Positions 51,391 to 60,486 are shown, counted from the stretch's first letter. The stretch: 64,000 nt of DNA from Symbiodinium natans (GCA_905221605.1 CAJNDS010002079.1:1786001-1850000), one strand, 5' to 3'. Program-made: numbers and translations. Notes: a model not told the origin generated them from the sequence alone.

Positions 51391-51660
51391 GAGTGGTTAG
51401 GGTATTTAAGGTACCAGGAACCAGGGTCTCATAGGACTCTACCTCGAACCCTTAAGGTTGTGTGTACCCTTTGGCTTGGAGACCCTCTTAAAGATCCTCT
51501 AAGGGAATATTCGGAATAAAGGGGTCACACTCGGAGTATACTAACGCAAGCTCTTGGGGTCCTTAGGGGTCCGAGTATGCTTCCTTGAGGGTCTCAACTT
51601 CAAGGTGCAGCCTCAAGTGCGTGCTGACACAATGGCATCAAATTCCACAGCCTGACCCCC
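51391..51660. other. Unique sequence with TIR-like pieces
   Basis: CTCGGAGTATAC (51531) and GTCCGAGTATGC (51568) are near copies; probably a decayed element. No gene. Confidence 0.4.
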
Positions 51661-51663
51661 TAG

Positions 51664-51740
51664 GCATACTTAGTATCCCGTATTCCCTTTAGTCAGCCCG
51701 ACTTATTAACCCTACTTCCTAAGTCAAAAGAGCTCTCAAG
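51664..51740. mobile_element. TIR element family D
   Basis: GCATACTTAGTATCCCG and CCTACTTCCTAAGTCAAAAG, AGCTCTCAAG, then TA. Confidence 0.65.
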
Positions 51741-52015
51741 TAAAGGCCCAGTCCCGAACCTCACAACCTTAATAATGCCTAATCGCACATGAGATCCCGA
51801 AACCCCGAACCCTGAACCCACACCTCAACCCCCAACCACTTCGTCCCTAAAACCTGAACCTTAAACCTTGTACCCTACACCCTCAACCCTGGATTTCCAT
51901 GCCTAGGGACCCTCAACCCTACATGGTCACTTCTCTAAAGTATGGTCCCGTTGCCACGCCTTGTATTAGTGAGACCCAAAAGCGCCTCTCTCCCTCATTC
52001 CCGATCATCTAAGCG

Positions 52016-52100
52016 TAGTTACATGGTCCCTCGGTATGGCCCTTTAAAGGGGACCCTATATACCCTCATAAATCCCAAGGGCTCATACTTCAGAAGCCTC
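52016..52100. repeat. Repeat family F copy
   Basis: GTAGTTACATGGTCCCTC, GGACCCTATATACCCTC, GGCTCATACTTCAGAAGCC. Related to 42292 and 59641. Confidence 0.6.
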
Positions 52101-52135
52101 TAAGGGAGGTAGGACCCGAATACGGGACCTTCTAT

Positions 52136-52282
52136 TGCAGGTTCAGGGTACTTATCACCCAGTGACGTACAGGTGTAGTCATGACCCACTTCTTAAACCC
52201 CTGAAGTACCCGAATGGGGTTATAAGCTGGTTATAAGTACAGATATTATTGGGTTAAAGCACCATGAATCAGAACCGCCAAG
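52136..52282. mobile_element. TIR element family A
   Basis: TTGCAGGTTCAGGGTACTT and CACCATGAATCAGAACCGCC, AAG, then TA. Inner arms CAGGTGTAGTCATGACC and TATAAGTACAGATATTA present. No array. Confidence 0.82.
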
Positions 52283-52309
52283 TAGAATCCCCGACTATGC
52301 TCAGCTGAT

Positions 52310-53090
52310 CTCCGTTTCAGGTCGAGACTGGCTGCCGCCTCCACGAGCTACGTAGCTGAGCGGCTACGCAGCTCCACGTAGGATTTGGGGTTCAGATGGT
52401 TTTCCTCGGCCCTAAGCCCTGAACCCTAAACCCTAAACCCTAAACCCTAAACCCTGAAACCTCAGCCGGTGGAGTGTTTGTTTATTTTCTGTTCAGGGCT
52501 CCGAGGGTTTGTGGCTTGGCTTGTAGGGCTTTCGGGCGGTTAGGGCTTGTAGGCTCTGAAGGTCCTTTGGACATTAGACATTTTCCTTTTTCGTTTTAAG
52601 AGGATCATATCCGGGAACATTTTTCAGAGGGCTTTAAGGGCAATCCTAGTAGGGTTTAGGGCTTACGGCCTTTAGAGCTGTGGGGATCTGGGGCTTATAG
52701 GGTTTAGGATTTAGGGCCTTTTGCTTGGCACTGCTTAGGGTTCTGTGGGTTTCCTGGGTTCAGGGCCAGGTAGATTACGCTTCAAACCTTTCTGAGATGG
52801 CACTCATCGGGGGTTTACCTTTGTGGAGGGTTTGGGGTACCCTATTCCCTAGGTCGGAATTCGTAAGCCCTAGAAACCCTAAACCCTATGCCCCCATGAA
52901 GTCAAGAAAAATGTATGGGACATATTACTTGTAGGAGTATATGAAGGGGAACACATAGCATCTTTAGGGGTCCACGACTCCCTTGACGTGAAGTTTCGAC
53001 TGCAGGGTGTTTAGGGTTTAGGGTTTAGGGCTAGGGTTTAGGGTTTGGGGTTTAGGGTTTGGGGTTTAGGCTTTAGGGTTTAGGAAGTCC
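52310..53090. other. Unique and degenerate sequence
   Basis: CCGTTTCAG|GTCGAG at about 52321 starts a short open frame VETGCRLHELRS. 52500-52950 is unique with weak frames; 53008-53090 is TTTAGGG-type repeat. Confidence 0.45.
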
Positions 53091-53096
53091 CCGCCG

Positions 53097-53187
53097 AGCT
53101 CCCCAACACGGGGAGCTTGGCGCGCTTGACCTTCTGCCATCAAGGCGGCCCCTTTGGCCCTGGAAGGCCACAGAGAGTTGAGCTGAG
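53097..53187 (+). CDS. Candidate exon, unknown product
   Basis: The + frame reads VPAELPNTGSLARLTFCHQ then GGPFGPGRPQRVEL between TTTAGGG arrays. TTTAGGAAG is acceptor-like. Family unknown. Confidence 0.4.
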
Positions 53188-53194
53188 GGTTTGT

Positions 53195-53295
53195 GGGGTT
53201 TAGGGTTTTTAGGGTTTAGGGTTTAGGGTTTAGGGTTTAGGGTTTGGGGTTTAGGGTTTAGGGTTTAGGGTTTAGGGTTTAGGGTTTAGGGTTTG
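53195..53295 (+). repeat. TTTAGGG array
   Basis: Fourteen units, nearly pure. Confidence 0.97.
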
Positions 53296-53299
53296 GTTG

Positions 53300-53712
53300 G
53301 TAGGCGTAGGCCCACATTCCAACTTTTAGTGTTCAGGTTTCCGTATTTCCCCTTTTAAATCAATTTAAAGGGTACCCTTTTTTATCTTGGGTATAGTAGG
53401 GTTCAGGGTTTAGCAAAAGGCTTGGAACCTGTGAGCCTTCCCTTCCTCAAGCCCCCGCCCCCAAAAAAAAAAAAAAACAATAAATAAAAATAGAAAAGCA
53501 AGAAAACATAAGAAAATATAAAGAAGCTTGAACCCCGCAAAGGCAGCTCCTAAGCCCTATCAGAACTTTAAGCCCTAAAGCCCCCCGTCAATGCCCTGAG
53601 CCCGACAAGTCCCATAAACCTTGTGAGCCCTTGTGAGCCTTATAACAAGTATAAGCCGCATCATCCCTGCAAATAAGAAGAGTCCCCCTAATCTCCGAAA
53701 AGAGACAAAACT
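53300..53712. other. Unique region with C/A run
   Basis: CCCCCGCCCCC followed by A14 (53460-53477) and A-rich text; no gene. Confidence 0.5.
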
Positions 53713-53716
53713 CTAA

Positions 53717-53770
53717 CCCTAAACCCTAAACCCTAAACCCTAAACCCTAAACCCTAAACCCTAAACCCTG
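53717..53770 (-). repeat. Pure CCCTAAA array
   Basis: Seven to eight units. Confidence 0.97.
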
Positions 53771-53877
53771 AGAGACCTAAAGGCCTCAACTCTTTGAGGT
53801 CGCGGCCCGTGCAAGAAAGTTCCGAGAGCCTGCTTCGCAGTGAAGCCAAAGAGGGCACAAGAAACACGCTCAGGGCT

Positions 53878-54475
53878 TAGGGTGTAGGGTTTAGGGTTTA
53901 GAGTTTGGGTTTCGGGTTTAGGGTTTAGGGTTTAGGGCTTCGGGTTTAGGGTTTAGGGTTTCGGGTTTAGGGTTTAGGGTTTAGGGTTTGGGGTTTGGGG
54001 TTTAAGGGTTTAGGGTTTAGGGTTTAGGGTTTAGGGGTCGCAGTTTGACAGCGGCAGGGCTTTATGCGCCCTAAGCCCAAAATGATAAGGTCTAGGGTTT
54101 GGGGCCTCGGGTCTAGGGTTTACGGTTTGGGCTTTCGGACAGTTTTGATTCAAGGTCCAAAAAACCTCAAGCCCCAACCACACTTGGACCCCCGACTGCG
54201 CCGTCTGACTCAATGCTCAGGAGGCTGACGGTTTGTACCAATAATGCGGTTTAGGGTTTATATAGGGTTTAGGGTTAGGGTTTAGGGTTTAGGGTTTAGG
54301 GCTTAGGGCTTAGGGTTTAGTGTTTAGGGTTTAGGGTTCAGGGTTTAGGGTTTAGGGTTTGGGTTTAGGGTTTCGGGTTTAGGGTTTCGGGTTTCGGGTA
54401 TAGGGTTTACGGTTTTCGGTTTACGGTTTACGGTTTAGGGTTTAGGGCTTATAAGGTTTAGGGTTTAGGGTTTCC
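53878..54475 (+). repeat. Long degenerate TTTAGGG block
   Basis: Arrays at 53878-54037 and 54246-54475 with TTTCGGG and TTTACGG variants in small groups. The gap has a minus-strand frame ending in repeat-derived text, not called. Confidence 0.92.
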
Positions 54476-54555
54476 CTAAACCCATGCACACTAAACCCTT
54501 GGAGCCTGAGACCCTAAACGACACGCAACCGCTGCATCCTCAGCACGCCGGCTCA

Positions 54556-54645
54556 CCCTAAACCCTAAACCCTAAACCCTAAACCCTAAACCCTAAACCC
54601 TAAACCCTAAACCCTAAACCCTAAACCCTAAACCCTAAACCCTAA
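54556..54645 (-). repeat. Pure CCCTAAA array
   Basis: Thirteen units. Confidence 0.98.
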
Positions 54646-54894
54646 GCCGCATACCCCAAATCCCTTTGCTTGAGCCCTTCGTAGCGTCTCATCCTGGTGG
54701 CGCGCTGGGTTTCGGAGGCCTAAGGTCCAGGGTTTATTGTTAGAACTTCTGGAGCCGTTCGGGTTTTGGGGTTTGCAGGTTTCAGAGTGGCCTTCAGGGT
54801 TCTTGGGGTTTGTAAAGTTTTTTTTTCCCCGGGCACCCCCAAACTCCGCCAAAACCCAGGGAACGGCGTCAGCCCTCAACCCCTCACTCCGCAA
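54646..54894. other. Unique region, strand undecided
   Basis: A minus-strand frame (MRSEGLRADAVPWVLAEF, GGARGKKNFTNPKNPEG) is open for 88 codons but ends in repeat-derived GFRV. No domain. Confidence 0.35.
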
Positions 54895-55135
54895 CCCTAC
54901 CCCCTAAACCCCCTAAACCCTACAACATCTCCCCTAAACCCCTAAACCCCCAAACCCCCAAACCCCTGAACCCCCCAACCCGAACCCTATACACCCTAAA
55001 CGCCTAAACCCTAAACCCTAAACCCTAAACCCTAAACCCTAAACCCTAACCCTAAACCCTATATAAACCCTAAACCCTATATAAACCCTAACCCCTAAAC
55101 GCCTCAACCCCTAAACACCTAAGCTCTGAACCCTA
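54895..55135 (-). repeat. CCCTAAA and CCCCTAAA block
   Basis: Seven- and eight-base units; CCCTATATAAACCCTAAA occurs twice (55058-55092). Confidence 0.94.
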
Positions 55136-55151
55136 AACACTCAACCGCGGC

Positions 55152-55211
55152 ATGACGTCCACTCCGCCTGACGAGGATGAGCTGTTGAGGCCACTGAGCG
55201 AAGCTTCTAAG
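55152..55211 (+). CDS. Candidate exon with GT donor
   Basis: From ATG: MTSTPPDEDELLRPLSEASK, ending at TCTAAG|GTCC. Acidic start; resembles in style the TPLDEPEP stretch at 47727. Family unknown. Confidence 0.38.
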
Positions 55212-55214
55212 GTC

Positions 55215-56030
55215 CTTTTTTGGGGTTTTTAGGGCCTTTAGGGTTTAGGGTCATAAGGTTCAGTGTTCTGTGTTCAGGGTCATACGGTTTAGGGACTAGG
55301 GTTTTAGGGTCTCGGGTTTTGGCTTTGCTGTAATGCCGCGGGGAACGAATGGCGTACGACTTGTGCTCTTTCGGGATGCCTGGGCCTAACTATGACGTCA
55401 GTATCACCTGATCAGAGATACCGTCAGAAACCGAAGCTCTAACCCCAAAACCCAAACCGCAAACCCCAGGCCCTTTATCAAGACTAAGGCCCAAATCCCA
55501 AACCCTAAACCCCAAGCGCCAGGAACTGCGCCTTTAAGGGCTAAAGTTCCACTGAGTCGTTTGGGCTGTAGGACTACTCAAAGCAATCGTTCGGCGTCGG
55601 CTTAAGGCAATGTTTCAGTCAACCTCGAACCACCCCATAGTGCATCCGTGCATCGGGTCTAGGTTTCAGGGGAGTCAAAAGCCTTGTGGCCCCTAAACCC
55701 CAAGCCCCGTGCCACATCATCTACACCCGGGCTACAGTTTCTTACCCCCCCGCCCCTCCCAAAAAAAAATCAAAGAAGCAAAAGCACCTAATATACCTAA
55801 GCCCTAAGTCCAACGCTTCCTTTCTCCTCTGCCAGGACCCCACCTACAGGAACCCATAAATGTGTCTTTAATGAATGGCCTGTATACCTCTTTGGCTATG
55901 CACGGCCCGAAGCCCTAAACCCACACCCCAAATACCCTCAATACCCGAGCCATTGTTCTAAGCGCCCCAAGGACCCATACCCCGAAATAGCCCGAGTACT
56001 CCTAAGACCCTCAATACCCTAACTACTCTA
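55215..56030. other. Degenerate filler
   Basis: TTTAGGG and CCCTAAA-derived text, a C/A run near 55745-55770, and unique stretches without a convincing frame. Confidence 0.5.
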
Positions 56031-56035
56031 AACCC

Positions 56036-56112
56036 TAAATCCCAAACCCTAACTACCCTAACTACCCTAACTACCCTAACTACCCGAACTACCCTAACTA
56101 CCCTAACTACCC
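56036..56112 (-). repeat. CCCTAACTA array
   Basis: Eight consecutive 9-base CCCTAACTA units, a variant not seen elsewhere in the window. Confidence 0.97.
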
Positions 56113-56135
56113 TTGAAACACCTCAATTGGCGAAG

Positions 56136-56230
56136 CTCTGGGCCAGCGCGAGGCGCGCCGTGTCCGAAGCTCCTGCGGCTATGAGATCCATCTACCGCCT
56201 GGAGGCAATCCTTTTGTACGGGCTCGCAAG
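56136..56230 (+). CDS. Candidate exon with GT donor
   Basis: The frame (open from 56112) reads LAKLWASARRAVSEAPAA then MRSIYRLEAILLYGLA and ends at CTCGCAAG|GTGTCA, a good donor. GGCGAAG precedes it. Strongly helical. One of the best exon candidates; family unknown. Confidence 0.47.
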
Positions 56231-56245
56231 GTGTCAGCGGGGGAG

Positions 56246-56295
56246 GTTTAGGGTTTAGGGTTTAGGGTTTAGGGTTTAGGGTTTAGGGTTTAGGT
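56246..56295 (+). repeat. TTTAGGG array
   Basis: Seven units. Confidence 0.97.
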
Positions 56296-56535
56296 TTTAC
56301 GCTTCAAGGTTTGGTGGGATACTTGACTACAGCTTGTGACGGAGGGTATTCCATCCTCCGAGGGTTGCAGCCGTAAGGGTTTAGGGTTTAGGGTTTGGGG
56401 TTTCGGGTTTTGGGTTTCGGGTTTTGCGTTCCGAAGTATAATCCGCACCAGACGACTCGAAGGGCTAATATTCAACTAGGAGCCTTCAGGAAATTAAAAA
56501 AGGGTCCCCAAAACCCAAGGGTGCAACCTTAAGGG

Positions 56536-56615
56536 TCCCCTAAACCCTAAACCCTAAACCCTAAACCCTAAACCCTAAACCCTAAACCCTAAACCCTAAA
56601 CCCTAAACCCTAAAC
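56536..56615 (-). repeat. Pure CCCTAAA array
   Basis: Eleven units. Confidence 0.98.
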
Positions 56616-56635
56616 ATAGAGTTCTGTTGATACCC

Positions 56636-56716
56636 ATGCCGCAGCTGCAGCGTTTGGAGGCCGTGAGCCCGCGCAGGGTGGCCTGCCATGAAATGCCCAG
56701 GCTGTACAAAAGAGCC
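56636..56716 (+). CDS. Candidate exon, unknown product
   Basis: ATG starts MPQLQRLEAVSPRRVACHEM then PRLYKRA before a TAA in the next array. Lies between two CCCTAAA arrays, about 400 bases upstream of the Ubl gene. Confidence 0.33.
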
Positions 56717-56795
56717 TAAACCCTAAACCCTAAACCCTAAACCCTAAACCCTAAACCCTAAACCCTAAACCCTAAACCCTAAACCCTAAACCCTA
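56717..56795 (-). repeat. Pure CCCTAAA array
   Basis: Eleven units. Confidence 0.98.
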
Positions 56796-56918
56796 CGTGT
56801 AAGTCAGCATACTGGTGGGCAATAGGAAGGAGCACCGGGGCTTAATTCTATGCTTCCTCTTGCTGACACCTCATGGCCGGCCTTCTTGGAGGAGCAGTGC
56901 GGCGCTTTCTGAGCCTGG

Positions 56919-57085
56919 GATGCCCAGTAGTGCCCCTATTCCCTTTTTGGGGGGTTTAGGGTTTAGGGTTTAGGGTTTAGGGTTTAGGGTTTAGGGTTTA
57001 GGGTTTAGGGTTTAGGGTTTAGGGTTTAGGGTTTAGGGCCCTTTAAGCAAAAAAGGGGCGCCCTTTTAAAAGCCTAGGTTACTGT
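56919..57085. mobile_element. Element family E with telomeric core
   Basis: GATGCCCAGTAGTGCCCC, TATTCCCTTTTTGGGG, then about twelve TTTAGGG units (56953-57038), then CCCTTTAAGCAAAAAAGGGG and CCTAGGTTACTGTGCAG. The copy at 61007 reads TTTAAGGGTTCCCTTATAG in the core, so the array replaces or expands that short motif. It lies just upstream of the Ubl exon. Confidence 0.78.
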
Positions 57086-57128
57086 GCAGCCTAGGAGCTG
57101 GGTAAGCGACAGCCACCTGGAACAGCCC

Positions 57129-57206
57129 ATGCTGAAGTCGGCGGGAGATGGGGAGATGCATCGCATCTTTGCGGTATCGGGGGAAACGGTGGCCACGATA
57201 CCCCTG
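57129..57206 (+). CDS. Ubl-domain gene, candidate exon 1
   Basis: From ATG at 57129 the frame reads MLKSAGDGEMHRIFAVSG then ETVATIPL. MHRIFAVSGETVATIPL has the strand-turn-strand layout that opens a ubiquitin-like domain. An inner ATG (57156) is an alternative start; the frame is also open upstream. The exon would end at CCCCTG|GAG (57206), where a TIR element follows. The next pieces at 57321 and 59414 supply the helix and the C-terminal strands. Ubl domains joined to ankyrin repeats are, as I recall, common among predicted dinoflagellate proteins; the cellular role here is unknown. Confidence 0.6.
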
Positions 57207-57209
57207 GAG

Positions 57210-57319
57210 CCCTGGGGACGAAATGAACCCTAAAATTGGGGTCATATACCCTCTACTACTTTGATTTCTGTTAAGGTAATATGAGCCCTAAACCCTTTTA
57301 GGGTTCATTTCGTCCCCAA
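57210..57319 (+). mobile_element. Inverted-repeat element acting as a possible intron
   Basis: CTGGGGACGAAATGAACCC, TAAAA opens and TTTTAGGGTTCATTTCG, TCCCC closes this 110 bp element. GGAG flanks it on both sides (57206-57209, 57320-57323). Splicing G|GAG...AAG|GAG (57207-57320) or exact excision both join CCC CTG to GAG AAG GCC ATG in frame, uniting the two Ubl pieces. This matches what is known as an introner: a transposed element that is spliced. The GA donor would be non-canonical but is reported in dinoflagellates. Confidence 0.68.
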
Positions 57320-57320
57320 G

Positions 57321-57418
57321 GAGAAGGCCATGGACGTGAGGTCCGCGAAGCAGTACCTTCAGGGCATCTGTGGCGAAGCTCGGTTCCGACTGCGGCTGCT
57401 CGGTGAGGGTGGCAACTT
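57321..57418 (+). CDS. Ubl-domain gene, candidate exon 2
   Basis: Continuing in frame: EKAMDVRSAKQYLQGICG then EARFRLRLLGEGGN. DVRSAKQYLQ is the Ubl helix, CGEARFRLRLL the following strand, GEGGN the turn. Helix, then CG..RFR.RLL, then G is a pattern I know from Ubl domains of dinoflagellate proteins. The exon can end at AACTT|GCGCC (GC donor, 57419) or, less likely, at CTGCTCG|GTGAGG (57402). The reading stays open to a T-run at 57441 and a TTTAGGG array. Confidence 0.62.
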
Positions 57419-57449
57419 GCGCCTGACCTTGATTTGCAAGTTTTTTTTT

Positions 57450-57524
57450 AGGGTTTAGGGTTTAGGGTTTAGGGTTTAGGGTTTAGGGTTTAGGGTTTAG
57501 GGTTTAGGGTTTAGGGTTTAGGGT
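57450..57524 (+). repeat. TTTAGGG array in the presumed second intron
   Basis: Ten to eleven perfect units between Ubl pieces two and three. Confidence 0.97.
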
Positions 57525-57715
57525 GTGCCAGGGGAGGGCGCGCGCTCGGGTGTGAAACACCCCGGGCCGCGCGCTCGCGTTGCCCGTCAACCCACCCCGG
57601 CCACCCAAACTCTATTAGGGTTTAGGGTTTATGGAATTTATTTTCTTGTGCTCTGATGCTTGCTTTGATGTTTTTAAAGTTGCGCTGTTAGGGTTTAAGC
57701 TGGGGTTGGGGGTAG

Positions 57716-58650
57716 CCTCGGCCCTTTTCGGGCCTTCGGCGTGTCAGGGCCCATAGAGGCCCTTATTTATTTGAAGGTCAGGGAAACCCTTTGTGCCTGC
57801 TCCTGGATTCCCCTTCTTTAAGAGCCTCAAGCCTTTTGGTGGCTCTTGGGGCCTTTTGGGGGCTTCCTGGGGGCTTTCCTGGCCCTTCCGGGGTAAAACG
57901 AAGGAAAAAACCATCAATTTCAGTACCAAAAAATCGCATTTTTCATTGCGGGTACGGGCATCCTGGGGTCCCCCTTCTCTTAGGGGGCCTTTTGAAGCCT
58001 TTTGAAGCCTTTTGGTGGCTCTTGGCGTCTCTCGGGGCCTTGTTCGGACCTTCGGCGTGTCAGGGGCCGTAGAGGCTTTATTCATTTGAGGGTCAGGGAA
58101 CCTATTAAATTTTTTCGCAAATGAGTATTTCAATCGCTAGGGCTTAAGCTGGTGTTCGGGGTAGCCTCGGCCCTTTTCGGGCCTTCGGCACGCAAGGGCC
58201 CGTAGAGGCCCTTATTTGCTTGAAGGCCTTCGCAGGGTTTTGCGGTGTTAGGGTTTAAGCTGGGGTTCGGGGTAGCCTCGGCCCTTTTCGGGCCTTCGGC
58301 ACGCCCTTGCTGATTTGGGGGCTTCCTGGGGTTTTCCTGGTCTTTTGGGATGAAATGGAGGGGTGCCCAAATCAATTTCAGTACTAAAAAAAAACATTTT
58401 CATTGTGGGCAGGGGTGCCTAAAACCATCATTTTCAATATTCAAAAATCGCATTTTTCATTGTGGGCACGGACAAATCTTGCAAAACATCGCATTTTTCA
58501 TTGCGGGTACGGGCATCCTGGGGTCCCCCTTCTTTTAGGGGGCCTTTTGAAGCTTATGAAGCCTTTTGGTGGCTCTTGGCGCCTTCTTGGGGGCTTCCTG
58601 GGCTTTCCTGGCGCTTCTGGTGTAAAATGGAGAAGTGCGCAAAACCATCG
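57716..58650. repeat. Modular dispersed repeats in the presumed intron
   Basis: CCCTTTTCGGGCCTTCGGC occurs at about 57721, 58169 and 58281; GTAGAGGCCCTTATTT twice; CATTTTTCATTGCGGGTACG with the next 25 bases at 57937 and 58492; CTTTTGGTGGCTCTTGG three times. Modules recur in mixed order. No telomere-like unit occurs here. Frames on both strands (up to 174 codons) are made of these modules and are not called genes. Confidence 0.85.
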
Positions 58651-59235
58651 ATTCCAGATAAAAAAAATTTTCATTGATGGCACGGCCCTCTTCGCCTGGG
58701 CGCCCTTTGGCGCGGAGGGCCTTCCTCTAGCCCTGAACCCCAACCCTGACCCCGGGGCGGGTTCTCTTGGCAGGGCCCTTGCTTGGCGTGGGGGGTTGGG
58801 GCCCGGCTTTTGGTTGCGCGGGGCAGAAGAGCAACCAGCCTGCCTGGACCCCTCGCTAGCCTCCTGGTCCAGGAATCCAGCTACCAGGGGCCAGGGGGCC
58901 CGAGGGGGGGGGCCCGGCAAACCCTGAACCCAAAACCCTGAACCACCTCTGGAGGCAAAGGGTTACGATTTGGGGTTATACTTTAGCGACGCTAAGGCCA
59001 TCCCTTAGCCGAGTACTGACGTTGTCGTAAAAAAGGCCGGTGTCCGTTGGCCTGTCCAGGACAGACGGTGAGGCTTAACCCTTACCTTTCCGTTTCTCTT
59101 TTCGCTTGGGCGCTCGGGCTGTAAGGCCCTCGGCCGGGTCTGTCGCTCGACGGAAGCGACCCCTCACTTAGTTTAGGGTTTAGGGTTCTATGGGCCCTAA
59201 CCCCTATCTGAGCCCTGTTAAAGCCCAAAAACATG
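58651..59235. other. Unique region of presumed intron
   Basis: GC-rich 58680-58920; CCTGTCCAGGACAG (59052) is a perfect small palindrome. One TTTAGGG pair at 59171. No gene called. Confidence 0.5.
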
Positions 59236-59375
59236 TGGGGGTTTACGAAAATAAGGGATCCCTAATATAGACCCCCACAGAATAGGATCCCCTTTTTGGG
59301 GGTCGTTATTATTATTATAAGGGAATCCTACCATTTGGGGATCTATATTAGGGGTCCCTTGTGTTCGTAAACCCC
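59236..59375. mobile_element. Palindromic TIR element
   Basis: GGGGGTTTACGAAAATAAGG and GTGTTCGTAAACCCC; inner GATCCCTAATATAGACCCCC and GGATCTATATTAGGGGTCCC pair over nearly 40 bases. End-like pieces also at 25467 and 34258. No ORF. It ends 38 bases before Ubl piece three. Confidence 0.87.
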
Positions 59376-59413
59376 TGTTTGACTTTCGAGTGGGCGCCCA
59401 AAACCCACCTCAG

Positions 59414-59513
59414 GCACGATGACACGATCTTCTCCGCGCCGCTGGAGCTGCAGTTGGTGGTTCTGCCCCTCCTCTCCATCTCACAAGGCGAAGCAGATCA
59501 GTTAGCCGCTCAG
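59414..59513 (+). CDS. Ubl-domain gene, candidate exon 3
   Basis: After CCCACCTCAG|G the frame reads HDDTIFSAPLELQLVVLPL then LSISQGEADQLAAQ. S/AP-L-E-LQLVVLPL is the last strand of a Ubl domain. Joined from piece two at the GC donor it gives GEGGNL-HDDTIFSAP, the right spacing for one domain. The tail SxSQGEADQLAA is the kind of linker that leads into ankyrin repeats. The frame stays open to 59640; the true 3' border is not clear. Confidence 0.6.
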
Positions 59514-59640
59514 CCTTTCTTGGTAGCCCCAGTAATGCACTTTTCCTTTTTTTTGGGGTCGTGCTTAAAAGTAACCCAGCCCAAAACAGGGCGCCCTTAT
59601 TTAGTATGGGGCTGTGCTGCAAGCTTTGGTTCTCTAGAGT

Positions 59641-59722
59641 AGTTGTATGGGCCCTCTAAATATGGTCCCTTACCACTTTAACGTGTTCTGAAGTATGGGC
59701 CTTTGGGTTCTATAGGGTATGC
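59641..59722. repeat. Repeat family F copy
   Basis: GTTGTATGGGCCCTCTAAAT, ATGGTCCCTTACC, GTTCTGAAGTATGGGCC, GGTTCTATAGGGTATGC. Best of the three copies. Confidence 0.65.
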
Positions 59723-60070
59723 AAGGGATCTATAAGGCGGTCCCCTTATGAGGTCCATACTACGGACTATGTAAGCTGCCCTAAGAGAGCTTCTGTCCCA
59801 CGCCGGCAAATTCAAAAAATTAGGGGTACCTTAACGTAATGTAGTGGGATGTTTGTAATTTGGGCATATAAGGGGTAGGTAGGGGTATAGCCCCCTATGT
59901 TGGGAAATGCCAATCCCTTCTTGGTCCATTCCCCCCCACCCTTAGTCCCAGCAACTTCCAAAGGTGATAAGCCCTAAAGCAATAAGCAACAAGCAGTGAT
60001 CATAATATTAGATATAGATCAACTTAAGACACTTCAAAAAATGGCTGCTATGGCATATCAACGCATCGTT
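59723..60070. other. Unique region, no gene seen
   Basis: A/T-richer sequence without repeat units or a convincing exon. Confidence 0.45.
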
Positions 60071-60074
60071 GCTT

Positions 60075-60215
60075 GCGAGCACCTAAAACCCTAACCCCTA
60101 AACCCTTAACCTTACACCTAAACCCTAAACTAAACTAAACCCTAAACCCTACTAAACCTTAAAAACCTAAACCCTAAACAAAACCCTAAAACCTACCCTA
60201 AACCCAAACCCTAAC
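60075..60215 (-). repeat. Rearranged CCCTAAA repeat
   Basis: CTAAACTAAACTAAACCC and ACAAAACCCTAAAACC show units with lost or gained C, unlike the substitution-type decay elsewhere. Confidence 0.85.
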
Positions 60216-60486
60216 AAAAAAACCCCCACTTAAACCGCGTTTGGTTGGCTGATTTGAAAAGGCGGAAGCCGTTAGAGGTCAACGATGTGAGATGACCTAG
60301 GAATTGCTGCAACGGCCCGCAGGACCCCGATTGACATCGACCGCTTAGGTCCGGTCCCCCCCCCCAGGGTTTAGGGTTAGGGTTTAGGGTTTAGGGTAGG
60401 GTCTAGGGTTCTAGGGTTTTAGGGTGGTAGTGTCTAAAAACACCAAAGCCTACAACCAACCTCAACCTAAGGGAGGGCGGGAGGCG

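Noticed and set aside
57744..58927. ORFs of 129-174 codons on both strands at 57.7-58.9 kb
   Set aside because: They are built from recurring modules, both strands are open, and the region lies in the presumed Ubl-gene intron.
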